Shown: piece after piece, positions 48,778-57,850 of the stretch | Layout of the letters: each line of letters begins with the position of its first letter | How positions within the stretch are numbered: position 1 is the stretch's first letter | Source: Aerococcus sanguinicola | GTDB taxonomy: Bacteria > Bacillota > Bacilli > Lactobacillales > Aerococcaceae | Assembly (NCBI RefSeq): GCF_001543145.1 | Contig: NZ_CP014160.1 | Location: forward strand, 1,860,001-1,924,000 | Direction: 5' to 3' | Length of the DNA: 64,000 bases | Made by a program: the position numbers and the translations under genes | The notes under the pieces: generated by a model | Database searches by the model: none | What the model saw: only the letters and a program-made list of their open reading frames with translations | What the model was told of the DNA's origin: nothing

Positions 48778-49554
48778 TTAAATAAAATCTTTAACTGGGG
48801 CAAAGCTTTTGCGGTGGATGGGGCAAGGGCCGTACTTGGCTAGGGCCTCTAAGTGGGCCTTAGTTCCGTAGCCTGCATGTTGGTCGAAACCATATTCTGG
48901 ATAAAGCTCGGCATAGTCTGCCATGAGACGGTCTCGATACTCCTTGGCATAGATTGATGCCGCAGCAATGGAATAAATACGCGCATCGCCTTTGATGATC
49001 GCCTCTTGGGGCTGGCTGATTCCCGGTATGGTTATCGCATCAACCAGGACATAGGAAGCCTTGGGTTGGAGCTGGTTAACAGAAGCCGCCATCGCTTCTT
49101 TAGTCGCCTGGAGGATATTAATGCGGTCAATACGTTCAGCGGGACTGAGGCCAATCTCGCAGGCCAGGGCATACTTATCGATATCGGCAACCAAGGCCTG
49201 GCGCTTCTTATGGGAGAGCTGCTTGGAGTCATTGAAGTAAACAGCTGGCATATCTGGGGGCAAAATGACCGCACAAGTGACAACTGGCCCAGCCAGGGGC
49301 CCCCGCCCTACTTCGTCAACGCCAGCAATATAGGCATAGCCCTGGGCCCTCAGCTGGTCTTCATAGGCCCTCAACTCTTGGATCGCTGCTCCTTCTTCTT
49401 GGGCCCGGTCGATGCGGCGCTGGTAAGTCTTGAGGACCTGCTGGACCCCCTTGCGCTCGTCTTGGCTATAGGGAGCCAGGTCTTCCGGCCTCAGGTCCGC
49501 TCCCTTGGCTTGGAGCCGGTCTTTAATGGCTTGGATGCTCTCGCGCTTAGTCAT
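48778..49554 (-). CDS. rnhB: Ribonuclease HII
   Basis: 258 residues; removes RNA from RNA-DNA hybrids and single ribonucleotides. IAGVDEVGRGPLAGPV carries the first acidic pair, NDSKQLS follows, and VDA and ASIYAKEYRD complete the site. The N-terminal 70 residues are the extension common in Firmicutes. Start at 49554 after GGAGG; it overlaps the end of rbgA by 8 bases. Confidence 0.94.
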   Translation of the reverse strand: MTKRESIQAIKDRLQAKGADLRPEDLAPYSQDERKGVQQVLKTYQRRIDRAQEEGAAIQELRAYEDQLRAQGYAYIAGVDEVGRGPLAGPVVTCAVILPPDMPAVYFNDSKQLSHKKRQALVADIDKYALACEIGLSPAERIDRINILQATKEAMAASVNQLQPKASYVLVDAITIPGISQPQEAIIKGDARIYSIAAASIYAKEYRDRLMADYAELYPEYGFDQHAGYGTKAHLEALAKYGPCPIHRKSFAPVKDFI

Positions 49555-50425
49555 TATCAGCTGCCTCCTGAGCCATTTCATAGTCCGCCACTCGGTCCAA
49601 GGTCAGCCGGCTAATGGCGCCATCTTGGAAGTCCTTGATGATTTTTTCTGAGGCCCGGTCGTAATCATCTAAGAAGCCCATCTTTTCCGTTAGGGTCATG
49701 AGGAGTTCCGGATATGGAGGGTGTACCTGGTCAGCAGAAATGGGATACTTGGCCTCGATGGCACCGGGATAATAGTCCATGAGGAAGGCTAAAGCATAGA
49801 GGGCAATGTCATCGTTGTAATAATGGGTCTGCTTAATCGCCGTACAGAGGGCCAGACGCGTCCCTACTTCTGGGTCTTCAAACTTAGGCCAGAGAATTCC
49901 CGGAGTATCTAAAAGTTCAAAATCCTTATCGATTCGAATCCATTGTTGGCCCTTGGTGACACCGGGCTTATTCCCGACTTGGGCCTTTTTCTTTTGGGTA
50001 AATTGGTTGATAAAGGTAGACTTACCCACATTGGGAATTCCTACAATCATGAGACGGACCGCTTGGTGTTTGACTCCCTTGGCCTGCCACTTTTCTCGCA
50101 CGGGGGCTGTCCAGTCGTAGAGCTTTTTCTTAAAGCGTTTCATTTCCTTGGGGTTTTTACTGTTTAAGGCGCAAGACTGGCTGCCTTCTTCTTGGTTGAG
50201 CAGGTCTAGCCAAGCCTGGGTTTCTTCTTTATCGGCTAGGTCTGATTTATTAAGGACAATGATCCGGGGCTTGTCTTGGATAATCTGATCGATCATCGGG
50301 TTCTTACTGCTTTCGGGCACCCGGGCATCCCTGAGTTCGATTACATAGTCGACTTGGCTCAGGTGGTTTTGGACCTCTTTCTTGGCTTTGGCCATATGTC
50401 CAGGATACCATTGAATTGTTGCCAT
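49547..50425 (-). CDS. rbgA: Ribosome biogenesis GTPase RbgA (YlqF)
   Basis: 292 residues; circularly permuted GTPase needed for late 50S assembly. G4 (NKSD) comes before G1 (GIPNVGKST) and G3 (DTPGILWP). The N-terminal WYPGHMAKAKKE motif is diagnostic. Co-transcribed with rnhB. Confidence 0.95.
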   Translation of the reverse strand: MATIQWYPGHMAKAKKEVQNHLSQVDYVIELRDARVPESSKNPMIDQIIQDKPRIIVLNKSDLADKEETQAWLDLLNQEEGSQSCALNSKNPKEMKRFKKKLYDWTAPVREKWQAKGVKHQAVRLMIVGIPNVGKSTFINQFTQKKKAQVGNKPGVTKGQQWIRIDKDFELLDTPGILWPKFEDPEVGTRLALCTAIKQTHYYNDDIALYALAFLMDYYPGAIEAKYPISADQVHPPYPELLMTLTEKMGFLDDYDRASEKIIKDFQDGAISRLTLDRVADYEMAQEAADND

Positions 50426-50453
50426 CTTATTTTCACTCCTTTATAGCTTGTCA

Positions 50454-50480
50454 TTAAAAAGGGAGGCAGGCTGCCTCCTT
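50454..50480 (-). terminator. Terminator of the thyA-to-lepB unit
   Basis: GGAGGCAG/CTGCCTCC stem with five Ts on the minus strand, after lepB. Confidence 0.8.
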
Positions 50481-50485
50481 AAAAT

Positions 50486-51034
50486 TTATTCTTGAATCTT
50501 GCCGAAGTCAGATAGGGGCCAGAATCTAAAGTTGGTGGTCCCTTCGACTTGGTCGCTGTGGACGAAGCCAAAATAGCGGCTGTCCTTTGAAACGGGACGG
50601 TTGTCACCGAGGACAAAGAATTCGCCCTCAGGCACCGTTTTTTCATTGGTCAGTTCTTCGAGGGTGAAGTTCTGGGTCACCAGCTGGCCGGGATTGCTGG
50701 CCTTTAAGGGCTCCAGATATTCCTCTTTAACAGGCTCGCCGTTGACGTAGAGCTGGTTGTCCTGGTATTTAATCGTATCCCCAGCCTTACCGATTACCCG
50801 TTTGATGTATTTCTCATTAGGGGCATCGGGGCCCGGGAAGACGACAATATCCCCGCGATCTGGTTCAGCCAAGCGATAGGCGATGGCCATATCCCCATTG
50901 TGGAGAGTAGGCGCCATGGAGTCACCCGAAATATTAATCGGGAAGGCAATGTATTTTTGCACCCCTAAAACTAGGACAACCGCAATGAGAATTGGGAGGA
51001 TAAAAGAAATTACTTCATTAAAAAATCGTTTCAT
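50486..51034 (-). CDS. lepB: Signal peptidase I
   Basis: 182 residues; one N-terminal membrane helix, catalytic Ser in SGDSMAPTL, catalytic Lys in KYIKRVIG, and GDNRPVSKDSR at the C-terminus. Cleaves secretory signal peptides on the outer face. The ATG at 51034 follows AGAAGG, 15 bases after ctpA. Confidence 0.94.
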   Translation of the reverse strand: MKRFFNEVISFILPILIAVVLVLGVQKYIAFPINISGDSMAPTLHNGDMAIAYRLAEPDRGDIVVFPGPDAPNEKYIKRVIGKAGDTIKYQDNQLYVNGEPVKEEYLEPLKASNPGQLVTQNFTLEELTNEKTVPEGEFFVLGDNRPVSKDSRYFGFVHSDQVEGTTNFRFWPLSDFGKIQE

Positions 51035-51049
51035 CAATTTGCCTTCTTT

Positions 51050-52546
51050 CTAAGCTTGCGCCAAGACGTCAATGGCCTTATCCAACTGGCTATCATTGGC
51101 TTTAATCTTCTCTTGCATCTTTTGGGTTAAACGCAGGGCGGTTTCTCCGTCCACTTCTCCTGTGACCTTCAAGCCGGCTTCTTCCTGGACGGTTTGAACC
51201 GCTTCAACGGTGCCTTGGTCGTAACGGCTGGTCACCTGGTCTTCGCTGAGATAACCCAAGCTGTGGAGGATCTTTTGAATATTGAGGACGGCCTCAGATT
51301 GTTGGCCCGCCTTGTAGTGCTGGCTCGTATCAATTAGGGTCAGTTTAGCATATTCTGGCAGGCTTTGCTCAATATCTGGCTGGATTCCCTTCTCATTGAT
51401 CCAAGTACCGTCAGGAGTTAGCCATTTCGCCACAGTGACCTTCATCTTCCCATTCTTATCAAGGGGGAAGACAGTCTGCACGGATCCCTTACCATAAGAA
51501 TTCTGACCCACGACCGGCACTTGACCGCTCTGTTGGAGGGCGCCGGCTAAGATTTCACTCGCACTGGCCGAACCTTCATCAATTAGGACAACGAGAGGGG
51601 CTTGGACTTTAAAGTCGCCCAAGTCTTGGCTATTGGCCTGGTAGACTTGCTCTTCCCCCTGGTTGTCTTCCACCTTCAAAATGGTCTGCCCCTCTTCGAG
51701 GAAGATATTGGCAACCTTCAAAACGGAAGGCAAGAGGCCCCCTGGATTCCCCCGCACATCTAAGACGAATTTCTTAGCGCCCTGCTTTTGCAGGTCCTTG
51801 AGGTTTTGAACGAGTTCGTCGTAGGTCGTTTCTGAGAATTCGGAGATTTGGATATGGCCGACGTCAGGGGCTTGGTCCATAAGACGGGCATGGACGGTTT
51901 CGATAGGGATTTCATCCCGCTTCACCTTGACTGTCTGCTCTTGGTCGCCCCGCTTAATCTTCAGCTCGACCTCTGTTCCCTTCTCGCCGCGGATCATCTT
52001 GACCGCTTCTTCGGTAGACAAACCCTTGGTCGACTTGCCATCCACTTCGAGGATGATATCATTGGCCTGTAAGCCAGCTTTTTCAGCGGGTGAATCCTTG
52101 ATGGGGCTGATAATTGTAAGCCAGCCATTCTCGGTAGTGACTTGGGCGCCAATCCCTTCAAAACTCCCCTTGATGGTTTCATCCAGACTCTCTGAAGCAG
52201 CACCGGTCAAATAAGCGGTATAGGGGTCTTTTACACTATCTGCCATTCCCGCCATAGCACCATTCACGACTTCCCCCTTCTTAACGTCTCCAATATATTG
52301 GTCGTTCAAGATTTGGTAGCCGTACTGGAGCTTACGCAGGTCAGCAGCCGATAGGGCCTGGTCTGAAGCTAGCAGGTCCCAGGGTAAACGGCCTGTGGTA
52401 TAGGTATTGGTTCCTAGGATACCCAGGACCAGTCCAACCGACAGGCAGAGAGCACCCTGCCCAACTCTTTTTTTGCCCAACTTGCCTGTATTTTTAGGGC
52501 TTGCTTTAGCTTGGTCACTTGTTTGCGTGTGTTTATCTTCCTGCAT
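51050..52546 (-). CDS. ctpA: C-terminal processing peptidase (S41, CtpA type)
   Basis: 498 residues. N-terminal membrane anchor (about 29-50), PDZ domain (about 130-210), S41 catalytic domain with Ser in EGSASASEI and Lys in NSYGKGSVQ, and a C-terminal peptidoglycan-binding domain (about 415-475). It acts outside the membrane on wall or secreted proteins; targets not known here. Confidence 0.93.
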   Translation of the reverse strand: MQEDKHTQTSDQAKASPKNTGKLGKKRVGQGALCLSVGLVLGILGTNTYTTGRLPWDLLASDQALSAADLRKLQYGYQILNDQYIGDVKKGEVVNGAMAGMADSVKDPYTAYLTGAASESLDETIKGSFEGIGAQVTTENGWLTIISPIKDSPAEKAGLQANDIILEVDGKSTKGLSTEEAVKMIRGEKGTEVELKIKRGDQEQTVKVKRDEIPIETVHARLMDQAPDVGHIQISEFSETTYDELVQNLKDLQKQGAKKFVLDVRGNPGGLLPSVLKVANIFLEEGQTILKVEDNQGEEQVYQANSQDLGDFKVQAPLVVLIDEGSASASEILAGALQQSGQVPVVGQNSYGKGSVQTVFPLDKNGKMKVTVAKWLTPDGTWINEKGIQPDIEQSLPEYAKLTLIDTSQHYKAGQQSEAVLNIQKILHSLGYLSEDQVTSRYDQGTVEAVQTVQEEAGLKVTGEVDGETALRLTQKMQEKIKANDSQLDKAIDVLAQA

Positions 52547-52559
52547 GTGAGCCTACTTT

Positions 52560-52787
52560 CTAACCTTGTTCATAGTCATAGGCCTGCCATAAGTCATCAA
52601 AACATGAGATGTAATCGGCATAGTCACTATGGCCTTCAATATAGCGGCTGATTTCATCGAATTCCTTACTGTCGCGGGGAAAGTCCAGGTCGCGGTAGAC
52701 CAAGTCAGCAAAAGCTTCCTTCTGGTCGACCTCTAGACTGCCCCGCCCTCTAAACCGTTCCACATAGCGGTAAAATGAAAGTGACAT
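52560..52787 (-). CDS. YozE-family (UPF0346) protein
   Basis: 75 residues with a SAM-like fold. It starts MSLSFYRYVERFRG and has the family segment FPRDSKEFDEIS. Between ypmS and ctpA. Function unknown in the family. Confidence 0.88.
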   Translation of the reverse strand: MSLSFYRYVERFRGRGSLEVDQKEAFADLVYRDLDFPRDSKEFDEISRYIEGHSDYADYISCFDDLWQAYDYEQG

Positions 52788-52799
52788 CTTCTTCCTCCT

Positions 52800-53420
52800 C
52801 TACTGGCCTTGTCGGTAAGCTTCTATTTGTTCTACAGCATAAGGCAAAGGCAGGGAAAAGGCAAGTTTGATCTGATTGTTAGGCAGGTCAATCGCTTGCG
52901 CTACGATAGCGACCTGTCCCTCTGCTGAAACTTGGTCGAGGCGGACAATGAGACGCTCCTGGTCCCTATCCACACTGAGCGGCACATGGTCGGGAATGAG
53001 CCGGCTAAAGAGTGCTAGACTAGTTCCAATGGGCAGGTCCAAGCCTTCTACTTCAATGGCCTCTATAGAAAGACCAATATTCCCGTCATTCTGGGCTTCT
53101 GCCTGGGCACGAATCTCATAAGACAGCTCTTGCCCTAAGACCTGAAATTGGCCTAATAAATGGACCTGATCGTCCAAGTGGAGGCGGTAAGGCACCTGGT
53201 CGCCAGCTAGGAGAGCCTGCATGAGAACGTTAAAGCTCTCTCGGCTGAGCTGGGTTTCAGCTTGTATGGTCTCTTCCGTTTGGGCTAGCTCTCCCTGGTC
53301 AACCGGTTCATAAGAAGGCCGGATACTGGAGAGGACAAGGAAGAGGCCAAGTGCTAGGGCCAGGACTAAGCCGAGGAGAATAAAGAAGGCCCGTCGCCAG
53401 CCATTGCTTTGTCTTGCCAT
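52800..53420 (-). CDS. DUF2140 (YpmS) membrane-anchored protein
   Basis: 206 residues with one N-terminal helix (about 9-28) and an outer beta-rich domain. The segment NVLMQALLAG with the later LSFSLPLPYAVEQIEAY is typical of YpmS. The start overlaps the folA stop (TGATG). Role unknown; a lipid-binding fold has been proposed for relatives. Confidence 0.82.
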   Translation of the reverse strand: MARQSNGWRRAFFILLGLVLALALGLFLVLSSIRPSYEPVDQGELAQTEETIQAETQLSRESFNVLMQALLAGDQVPYRLHLDDQVHLLGQFQVLGQELSYEIRAQAEAQNDGNIGLSIEAIEVEGLDLPIGTSLALFSRLIPDHVPLSVDRDQERLIVRLDQVSAEGQVAIVAQAIDLPNNQIKLAFSLPLPYAVEQIEAYRQGQ

Positions 53421-53917
53421 CACTTAGCCTCCCGTCGGTAAAAAATAAAACGATGGGGGTAAGGATTCTTATCGTCAACTGCGCCCTTGATTTCCGCATA
53501 GCTGTGGAAATCACTGAGGTCAGGATCCATGACCGTATCCCCTGCCATGGCATGGTCGATGTAAGTTACCCGCAATTCATCTAAATAAGGCCAGAAGCTT
53601 TGGTAAATCTGCTTACCGCCGATAATATAGACATCTTCCTTCTTGGCCAGTTCTAGGATGGGATCGATAGCATGGATGAGTTCAACAGAGGACCTATCGC
53701 CATTGATTGCAATCGATTCTGAACGAGTCAGGATATAGGTCTGGCGGTCAGGCAGAGGCTTAGAGCCCATGCCCTCAAAGGTTTTGCGGCCGAGGACAAT
53801 CTTATGGTACATGGTTTGGGAACGAAAGAATTGAAAATCATTGGGCAGGTGCCAGGGCATCTTCTGATCTTTACCGATGACACCATTGCGGGCCTGGGCC
53901 CAAACGGCAATTAACAT
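53420..53917 (-). CDS. folA: Dihydrofolate reductase
   Basis: 165 residues; NADPH-dependent reduction of dihydrofolate. MPWHLPNDFQFF holds the folate-binding residues. The acidic residue is Asp in PNDF; GRKTFEGMG and VYIIGGKQIY bind NADPH. Directly after thyA, whose reaction makes dihydrofolate. Confidence 0.95.
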   Translation of the reverse strand: MLIAVWAQARNGVIGKDQKMPWHLPNDFQFFRSQTMYHKIVLGRKTFEGMGSKPLPDRQTYILTRSESIAINGDRSSVELIHAIDPILELAKKEDVYIIGGKQIYQSFWPYLDELRVTYIDHAMAGDTVMDPDLSDFHSYAEIKGAVDDKNPYPHRFIFYRREAK

Positions 53918-53948
53918 CTTAACTCTCCTTCAGCGTTAAATCATGACA

Positions 53949-54893
53949 TTAAACAGCAACAGGGGCCTTAATGGCTGGGTAAGGGTCGTAGCCTTGGACG
54001 AAGATATCTTCAGTCGCAAGCTCATCCATCGGGGCTTCTCCTTTAATGACGAGTTCAGGCAAGGGACGGGGCTCGCGCGACAATTGTTCCTTGACTTGGT
54101 CTAAGTGGTTCTTATAAATATGCACATCACCAAAACTATGGACGAAATCGCCCACACCGAGTCCCACTTCCCGAGCTAAAAGATGGGTCAATAAGGCATA
54201 AGAGGCGATATTAAAAGGAACGCCCAGGAAGACATCGGCACTCCGCTGGTAGAGCTGGCAGCTCAATTTCCCATCTTGGACATAGAACTGGCTCAAAGTA
54301 TGGCAGGGAGGCAGGGCCATATCTGGCACATCTTCAGGATTCCAAGCGCTGAGAATCATCCGTCTTGAATCTGGTGTATGGCGCAATTGGTCGAGGAGGA
54401 TGGCGATTTGGTCAATCTCTCCCCCATCCCGGGTCTCCCAGTGCCGCCACTGTTTACCGTAGACCGCACCGAGGTTGCCATATTGAGCCGCAAAATCATC
54501 GTCTTCAAGCATGAGCTGGCGGAACTTAGACATTTCTTCTTTATAAACTGCCGCGAAGTCTGAGTCGCTTTCAGCCCGCAGACCAAAATCAGTCATATCC
54601 GGTCCTTGGTAGGCCGCGCTTTCCACCCAATTCTTAAAGGCCCACTCATCCCAGATATGGTTATTATGCTCGAGTAAGAAGCGAATATTGGTATCCCCTC
54701 TTAAAAACCAGAGGAGTTCGCTCTTAATTAAACCAAAAGCGACTTTTTTGGTTGTCAGAAGTGGAAAGCCCTCATTCAAGTCAAAGCGCATCTGGTAGCC
54801 GAAAGTCGACAGGGTCCCTACCCCTGTTCGGTCATCCTTAAAGCTTCCCTTGTCTAAAATATGTTGCAATAAGTCTAAATATTGTTTGGCCAT
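53949..54893 (-). CDS. thyA: Thymidylate synthase
   Basis: 314 residues; methylates d[12 protein letters not shown] near the start, the nucleophile Cys in [24 protein letters not shown], and the VHIYKNH segment. It is of the longer lactobacillar type with an insertion around residues 85-140. GGGAG before the ATG. Confidence 0.95.
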   Translation of the reverse strand: MAKQYLDLLQHILDKGSFKDDRTGVGTLSTFGYQMRFDLNEGFPLLTTKKVAFGLIKSELLWFLRGDTNIRFLLEHNNHIWDEWAFKNWVESAAYQGPDMTDFGLRAESDSDFAAVYKEEMSKFRQLMLEDDDFAAQYGNLGAVYGKQWRHWETRDGGEIDQIAILLDQLRHTPDSRRMILSAWNPEDVPDMALPPCHTLSQFYVQDGKLSCQLYQRSADVFLGVPFNIASYALLTHLLAREVGLGVGDFVHSFGDVHIYKNHLDQVKEQLSREPRPLPELVIKGEAPMDELATEDIFVQGYDPYPAIKAPVAV

Positions 54894-54904
54894 TGTGTCA
54901 CTCC

Positions 54905-56812
54905 CTAATAAGTTTTTTCACTGAGATAATCCCAATACGTCATTTGGTCTAAAAGTTCAGCTTCGGTGGTCTCTTTTTCTTTTTGTAAGTCGGCTAATTT
55001 CCCATAGTCTGCTCCATTGGCTAACATCTCTTCATCAATGCTTTGGAGCTTGTCTTCTAGTTGACTAATCACCGTTTCGATCTGTTCCCAGTCCTTCTTC
55101 TCTTGGTAGGTCATCCGGTTTTTGCGATCTGGGTCCTTTTGTTTTTGAGCTTCTGCTGGCTCCTTGGGTGTTTTTTTGGCCTGGGCCTCCGCCTTGGCCT
55201 TGTCCGCTGCCTTAAGCTCTTCTTGGTAGTCGCTATAGGAACCGAAGAAGATATCGACCTCATGATGGTCATCGATGGCCAAGAGCTTGTCGACTACCTT
55301 GTCGAGGAAGTAACGGTCGTGGCTGACGGTCAGGACAGCGCCTGGGAAATCTTCTAAATAATCTTCCAGGATGGTCAGGGTCTGGATATCCAGGTCATTG
55401 GTCGGCTCATCTAAGAATAAGACATTGGGCCGGGCCATGAGGATACGCAAGAGGTAGAGCCGCTTCTTCTCGCCCCCTGACAGGGATGAAATCTTCACCC
55501 CATGCATGGACCGGTCAAAGAGGAAGGTTTCCAGCATCTGGGAGGCACTGAGGGTTTTCCCATCCCGGTAAACATAGTCTTCCGCCTCTTCTTGGATATA
55601 AGAAATGACCCGCTTGTCTTCGGGCAAATCGACAGGCACTTGTTGGAAGTAGCCTATTTTTACCGTCTCCCCTATCACAACTTGGCCAGATAAGGGAGGC
55701 AAGAGACCAGCAATGGTATTCATCAGACTGGTCTTTCCTGCCCCATTCTCCCCGATAATCCCGATTCGGTCCCGGTTCTGGACGAGAAGGTCTAAGTTTT
55801 TGACCAGGGGAGCTTCTGACTCATAGCCAACCGTTAAATCCTGACATTCGATAACCTTCTTACCTAGGCGCTCTTGGTCAAAGTCGATACTGAGCTTCTG
55901 GTCCGGTCCCCTTTGGCCTTTCACTTGGCCTTCCAAGTCCTCGAAGCGGTTAATCCGAGCTTGCTGCTTAGTCGTCCGAGCCTTGGCGCCTGTCCGCATC
56001 CAGGCTAATTCCTTCTTATAGAGTTGCTTTTGTTTGCGGGCCGTCTCACGTTCTTGCTCGTCCTCGATGGCCTTCTTCTCCAGATAAGCCTGGTAATTGC
56101 CCTCGTATTCGCGCAAGTTCCCATGGTCCAAGGCAAAAATACGACCTACTACCCGGTCCAGGAAGTAACGGTCGTGGGTAATCAAGAGGACCGACCCCTT
56201 ATAATTAGCTAAATACTTCTCCAACCAGGCAACCATCTCAAAGTCCAGGTGGTTGGTCGGTTCATCGAGGAGGAAGAGGTCGGGTTCTTCAATCAAGGCC
56301 TTGGCTAGGCCAATCCGCTTACGCTGTCCCCCGCTCAGCTGGCGGATAGTTAGTGAGCTATCTGTAAAGCCTAGCTGGTTGAGGACGGTATGGATGGTTG
56401 TATCCAATTGCCAGCCATCTTCTGCATTCATAGCCTCTTCCGCCTGGCTAAAGGCAGCTTGGAGGTCTTTATCCTGGGGCGACTGCGCGAGGCGGTGGGC
56501 CGCTTCCTGGTAGCGAGCTACAATTTGGACCAAGTGGCTCTCTGAATCATAGACGGCTTCAAAGATTGTGAGGTCTTCATCAAAGTTTTCCTCTTGGCTA
56601 ACCATAGTGACCTTGAAATCTTTGGGGTGCTCCATTTCCCCGCTATCCAGGCTGTCCACGCCTGCTAAAATACGCATTAAAGTACTTTTTCCTGAGCCGT
56701 TGGTTCCAATCAAGCCCACATGGTCCCCTCCCCGAATAAGGAAGGAGACATCTGTTAACAGGGGTTTCTCCCCATAAGTTTTATACCAATTTAAGGCCTT
56801 GAAATCTTTCAT
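54905..56812 (-). CDS. ABC-F family ATPase (Uup-like)
   Basis: 635 residues, two ABC domains and no membrane segments. Walker [10 protein letters not shown] and GENGAGKTS, signatures LSGGQRKR and LSGGEKKR, Walker [11 protein letters not shown] and [10 protein letters not shown]. The linker (about 240-310) is charged. The C-terminal coiled coil (about 530-635) is typical of Uup-like members. Such proteins act on the ribosome or DNA. Whether it gives antibiotic protection cannot be told. Confidence 0.88.
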   Translation of the reverse strand: MKDFKALNWYKTYGEKPLLTDVSFLIRGGDHVGLIGTNGSGKSTLMRILAGVDSLDSGEMEHPKDFKVTMVSQEENFDEDLTIFEAVYDSESHLVQIVARYQEAAHRLAQSPQDKDLQAAFSQAEEAMNAEDGWQLDTTIHTVLNQLGFTDSSLTIRQLSGGQRKRIGLAKALIEEPDLFLLDEPTNHLDFEMVAWLEKYLANYKGSVLLITHDRYFLDRVVGRIFALDHGNLREYEGNYQAYLEKKAIEDEQERETARKQKQLYKKELAWMRTGAKARTTKQQARINRFEDLEGQVKGQRGPDQKLSIDFDQERLGKKVIECQDLTVGYESEAPLVKNLDLLVQNRDRIGIIGENGAGKTSLMNTIAGLLPPLSGQVVIGETVKIGYFQQVPVDLPEDKRVISYIQEEAEDYVYRDGKTLSASQMLETFLFDRSMHGVKISSLSGGEKKRLYLLRILMARPNVLFLDEPTNDLDIQTLTILEDYLEDFPGAVLTVSHDRYFLDKVVDKLLAIDDHHEVDIFFGSYSDYQEELKAADKAKAEAQAKKTPKEPAEAQKQKDPDRKNRMTYQEKKDWEQIETVISQLEDKLQSIDEEMLANGADYGKLADLQKEKETTEAELLDQMTYWDYLSEKTY

Positions 56813-56992
56813 CTATTTCATCGACTCCTTTAAAGTTACTTACATCCTTATAGTTTATCATAAGTTCGGGGTTAGGAAGCAAAGTTTTTATAAAGACACG
56901 ACCAAGCAGGCCCTTTAATTTTTTCGCCTTTGTTTTCAACCTAGTTGGGTTCGCAAGATCAGCTTTCGTGTCACTTCACAAAGTCCCCGCCG

Positions 56993-57107
56993 TACTCGGG
57001 TTTAGGCTAGCAGAAATAGCTCCTCTTCACTAAAATTCGCCGAGGACCTTCAGTCTTCTCTGGCTTTTAGCTCCAGAGGTCTATTTCTCCCGCTAGCCTT
57101 CGCACCC
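56993..57107 (+). repeat. Hairpin repeat unit 3 (subtype I)
   Basis: Same plan as 5474-5589. GGCTAGC 57005-57011 pairs with GCTAGCC 57092-57098; GAAATAG 57013-57019 with CTATTTC 57081-57087; CTAAAA 57030-57035 with TTTTAG 57065-57070; GAGGAC 57042-57047 with GTCTTC 57053-57058. Three of the four arms differ from unit 1 on both sides in a compensated way. Confidence 0.7.
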
Positions 57108-57177
57108 TTTAGTCTTGCAGACTGCTCTGGTGACTTGTTCTAGTAAACGAAAGCTAACTATTTGAACGTTTAAGAGG

Positions 57178-57204
57178 CAAATTCAAAAGCGCAACGCATG
57201 TTCA
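57178..57204 (+). repeat. 27-base direct repeat, left copy
   Basis: CAAATTCAAAAGCG followed by AACGCATG and TCA matches 57548-57574 with two mismatches. Confidence 0.7.
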
Positions 57205-57547
57205 CCGTGCAATCCTTCTCCTATAGCACCTCTCTTAAAGTTAATAGCGCACTAATTAAGCAAGAAGATTTTACTTTCAAGTCAAACCCAAAAGCTGCGT
57301 TTTATTTAATAATATATTCATTTACTGTTGTGAGCAGGAGTGAAGCGTTGAAGTTGGTCCTTAGTCATGAAAAGCAAGTAAAGCGAATTACGGAGCGTAG
57401 GCTTTAGCCGTACGGTCCGTTTGAGATTTGCTAGGCGAGAAACCGAGGTTCGAGCCGGTGCTATGCTTTAGCCGTTGGAGCTTTAGCGACTTACGGATAA
57501 AGTACAAGACGGCTTCAGCCGTGTTGATCCTCTAACCCTTCAAGGAC

Positions 57548-57574
57548 CAAATTCAAAAGCGGAACGCATGCTCA
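57548..57574 (+). repeat. 27-base direct repeat, right copy
   Basis: Second copy, 370 bases from the first. Confidence 0.7.
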
Positions 57575-57586
57575 TCAGCACAGATC

Positions 57587-57673
57587 ATAGTCGGATTCGC
57601 AAGGCAGAAACTTCTCCACTTCACACGATCGAAACGTGCAAGCATCCAAAGCTAACCGCGCTCCGTCACACCC
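57587..57673 (+). repeat. Hairpin repeat unit 4 (short variant)
   Basis: The borders ATAGTCGGATTCG and GTCACACCC match the other units. The interior is shorter, 87 bases in all, with weaker pairing. Confidence 0.55.
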
Positions 57674-57676
57674 TAT

Positions 57677-57794
57677 CTAGTCGGGTTCGACTTGGCAGAC
57701 TTGGAGTGATTTCACAATTAAGGAACGAGCGAATGTTTCGCTCTTATCCTTAATTGTTCCAATCATCCAAGCCTAAGCGCCAAGTCTCTCACCC
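57677..57794 (+). repeat. Hairpin repeat unit 5 (subtype II)
   Basis: GACTTGGC 57689-57696 pairs with GCCAAGTC 57779-57786; ACAATTAAGG 57714-57723 with CCTTAATTGT 57748-57757; GAGCGAA 57727-57733 with TTCGCTC 57737-57743. The unpaired motifs GATTTCA, GGAACGA, CTTATCC and CCAATCA are kept from unit 2. Confidence 0.7.
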
Positions 57795-57800
57795 TTTTTA

Positions 57801-57840
57801 AATAAAAGAGATCGTGGTTTGATCTTAACCACGATCTCTT
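57801..57840 (-). terminator. Terminator of the nrd operon
   Basis: A perfect 14-bp stem AAGAGATCGTGGTT/AACCACGATCTCTT, with a T-rich tail on the minus strand. Confidence 0.88.
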
Positions 57841-57850
57841 AAAGTGTCAA

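Larger units (their letters stand above)
56820..57800. other. Gene-poor kilobase of repeats
   Basis: No convincing gene lies between the ABC-F gene and the nrdF terminator. It holds three full hairpin units, the truncated 5' half of another (56941-56992), a 27-base direct repeat and four short hairpins on GGCTTTAGCC-like cores (about 57399-57525). Confidence 0.7.

Noticed and set aside
57198..57407. 69-residue plus-strand ORF in the repeat region
   Set aside because: No ribosome binding site, composition unlike neighbours, and it runs into the small-hairpin area. Likely chance.
56993..57794. CRISPR array
   Set aside because: Units are long, palindromic and of unequal length with no spacer-repeat rhythm and no cas genes.
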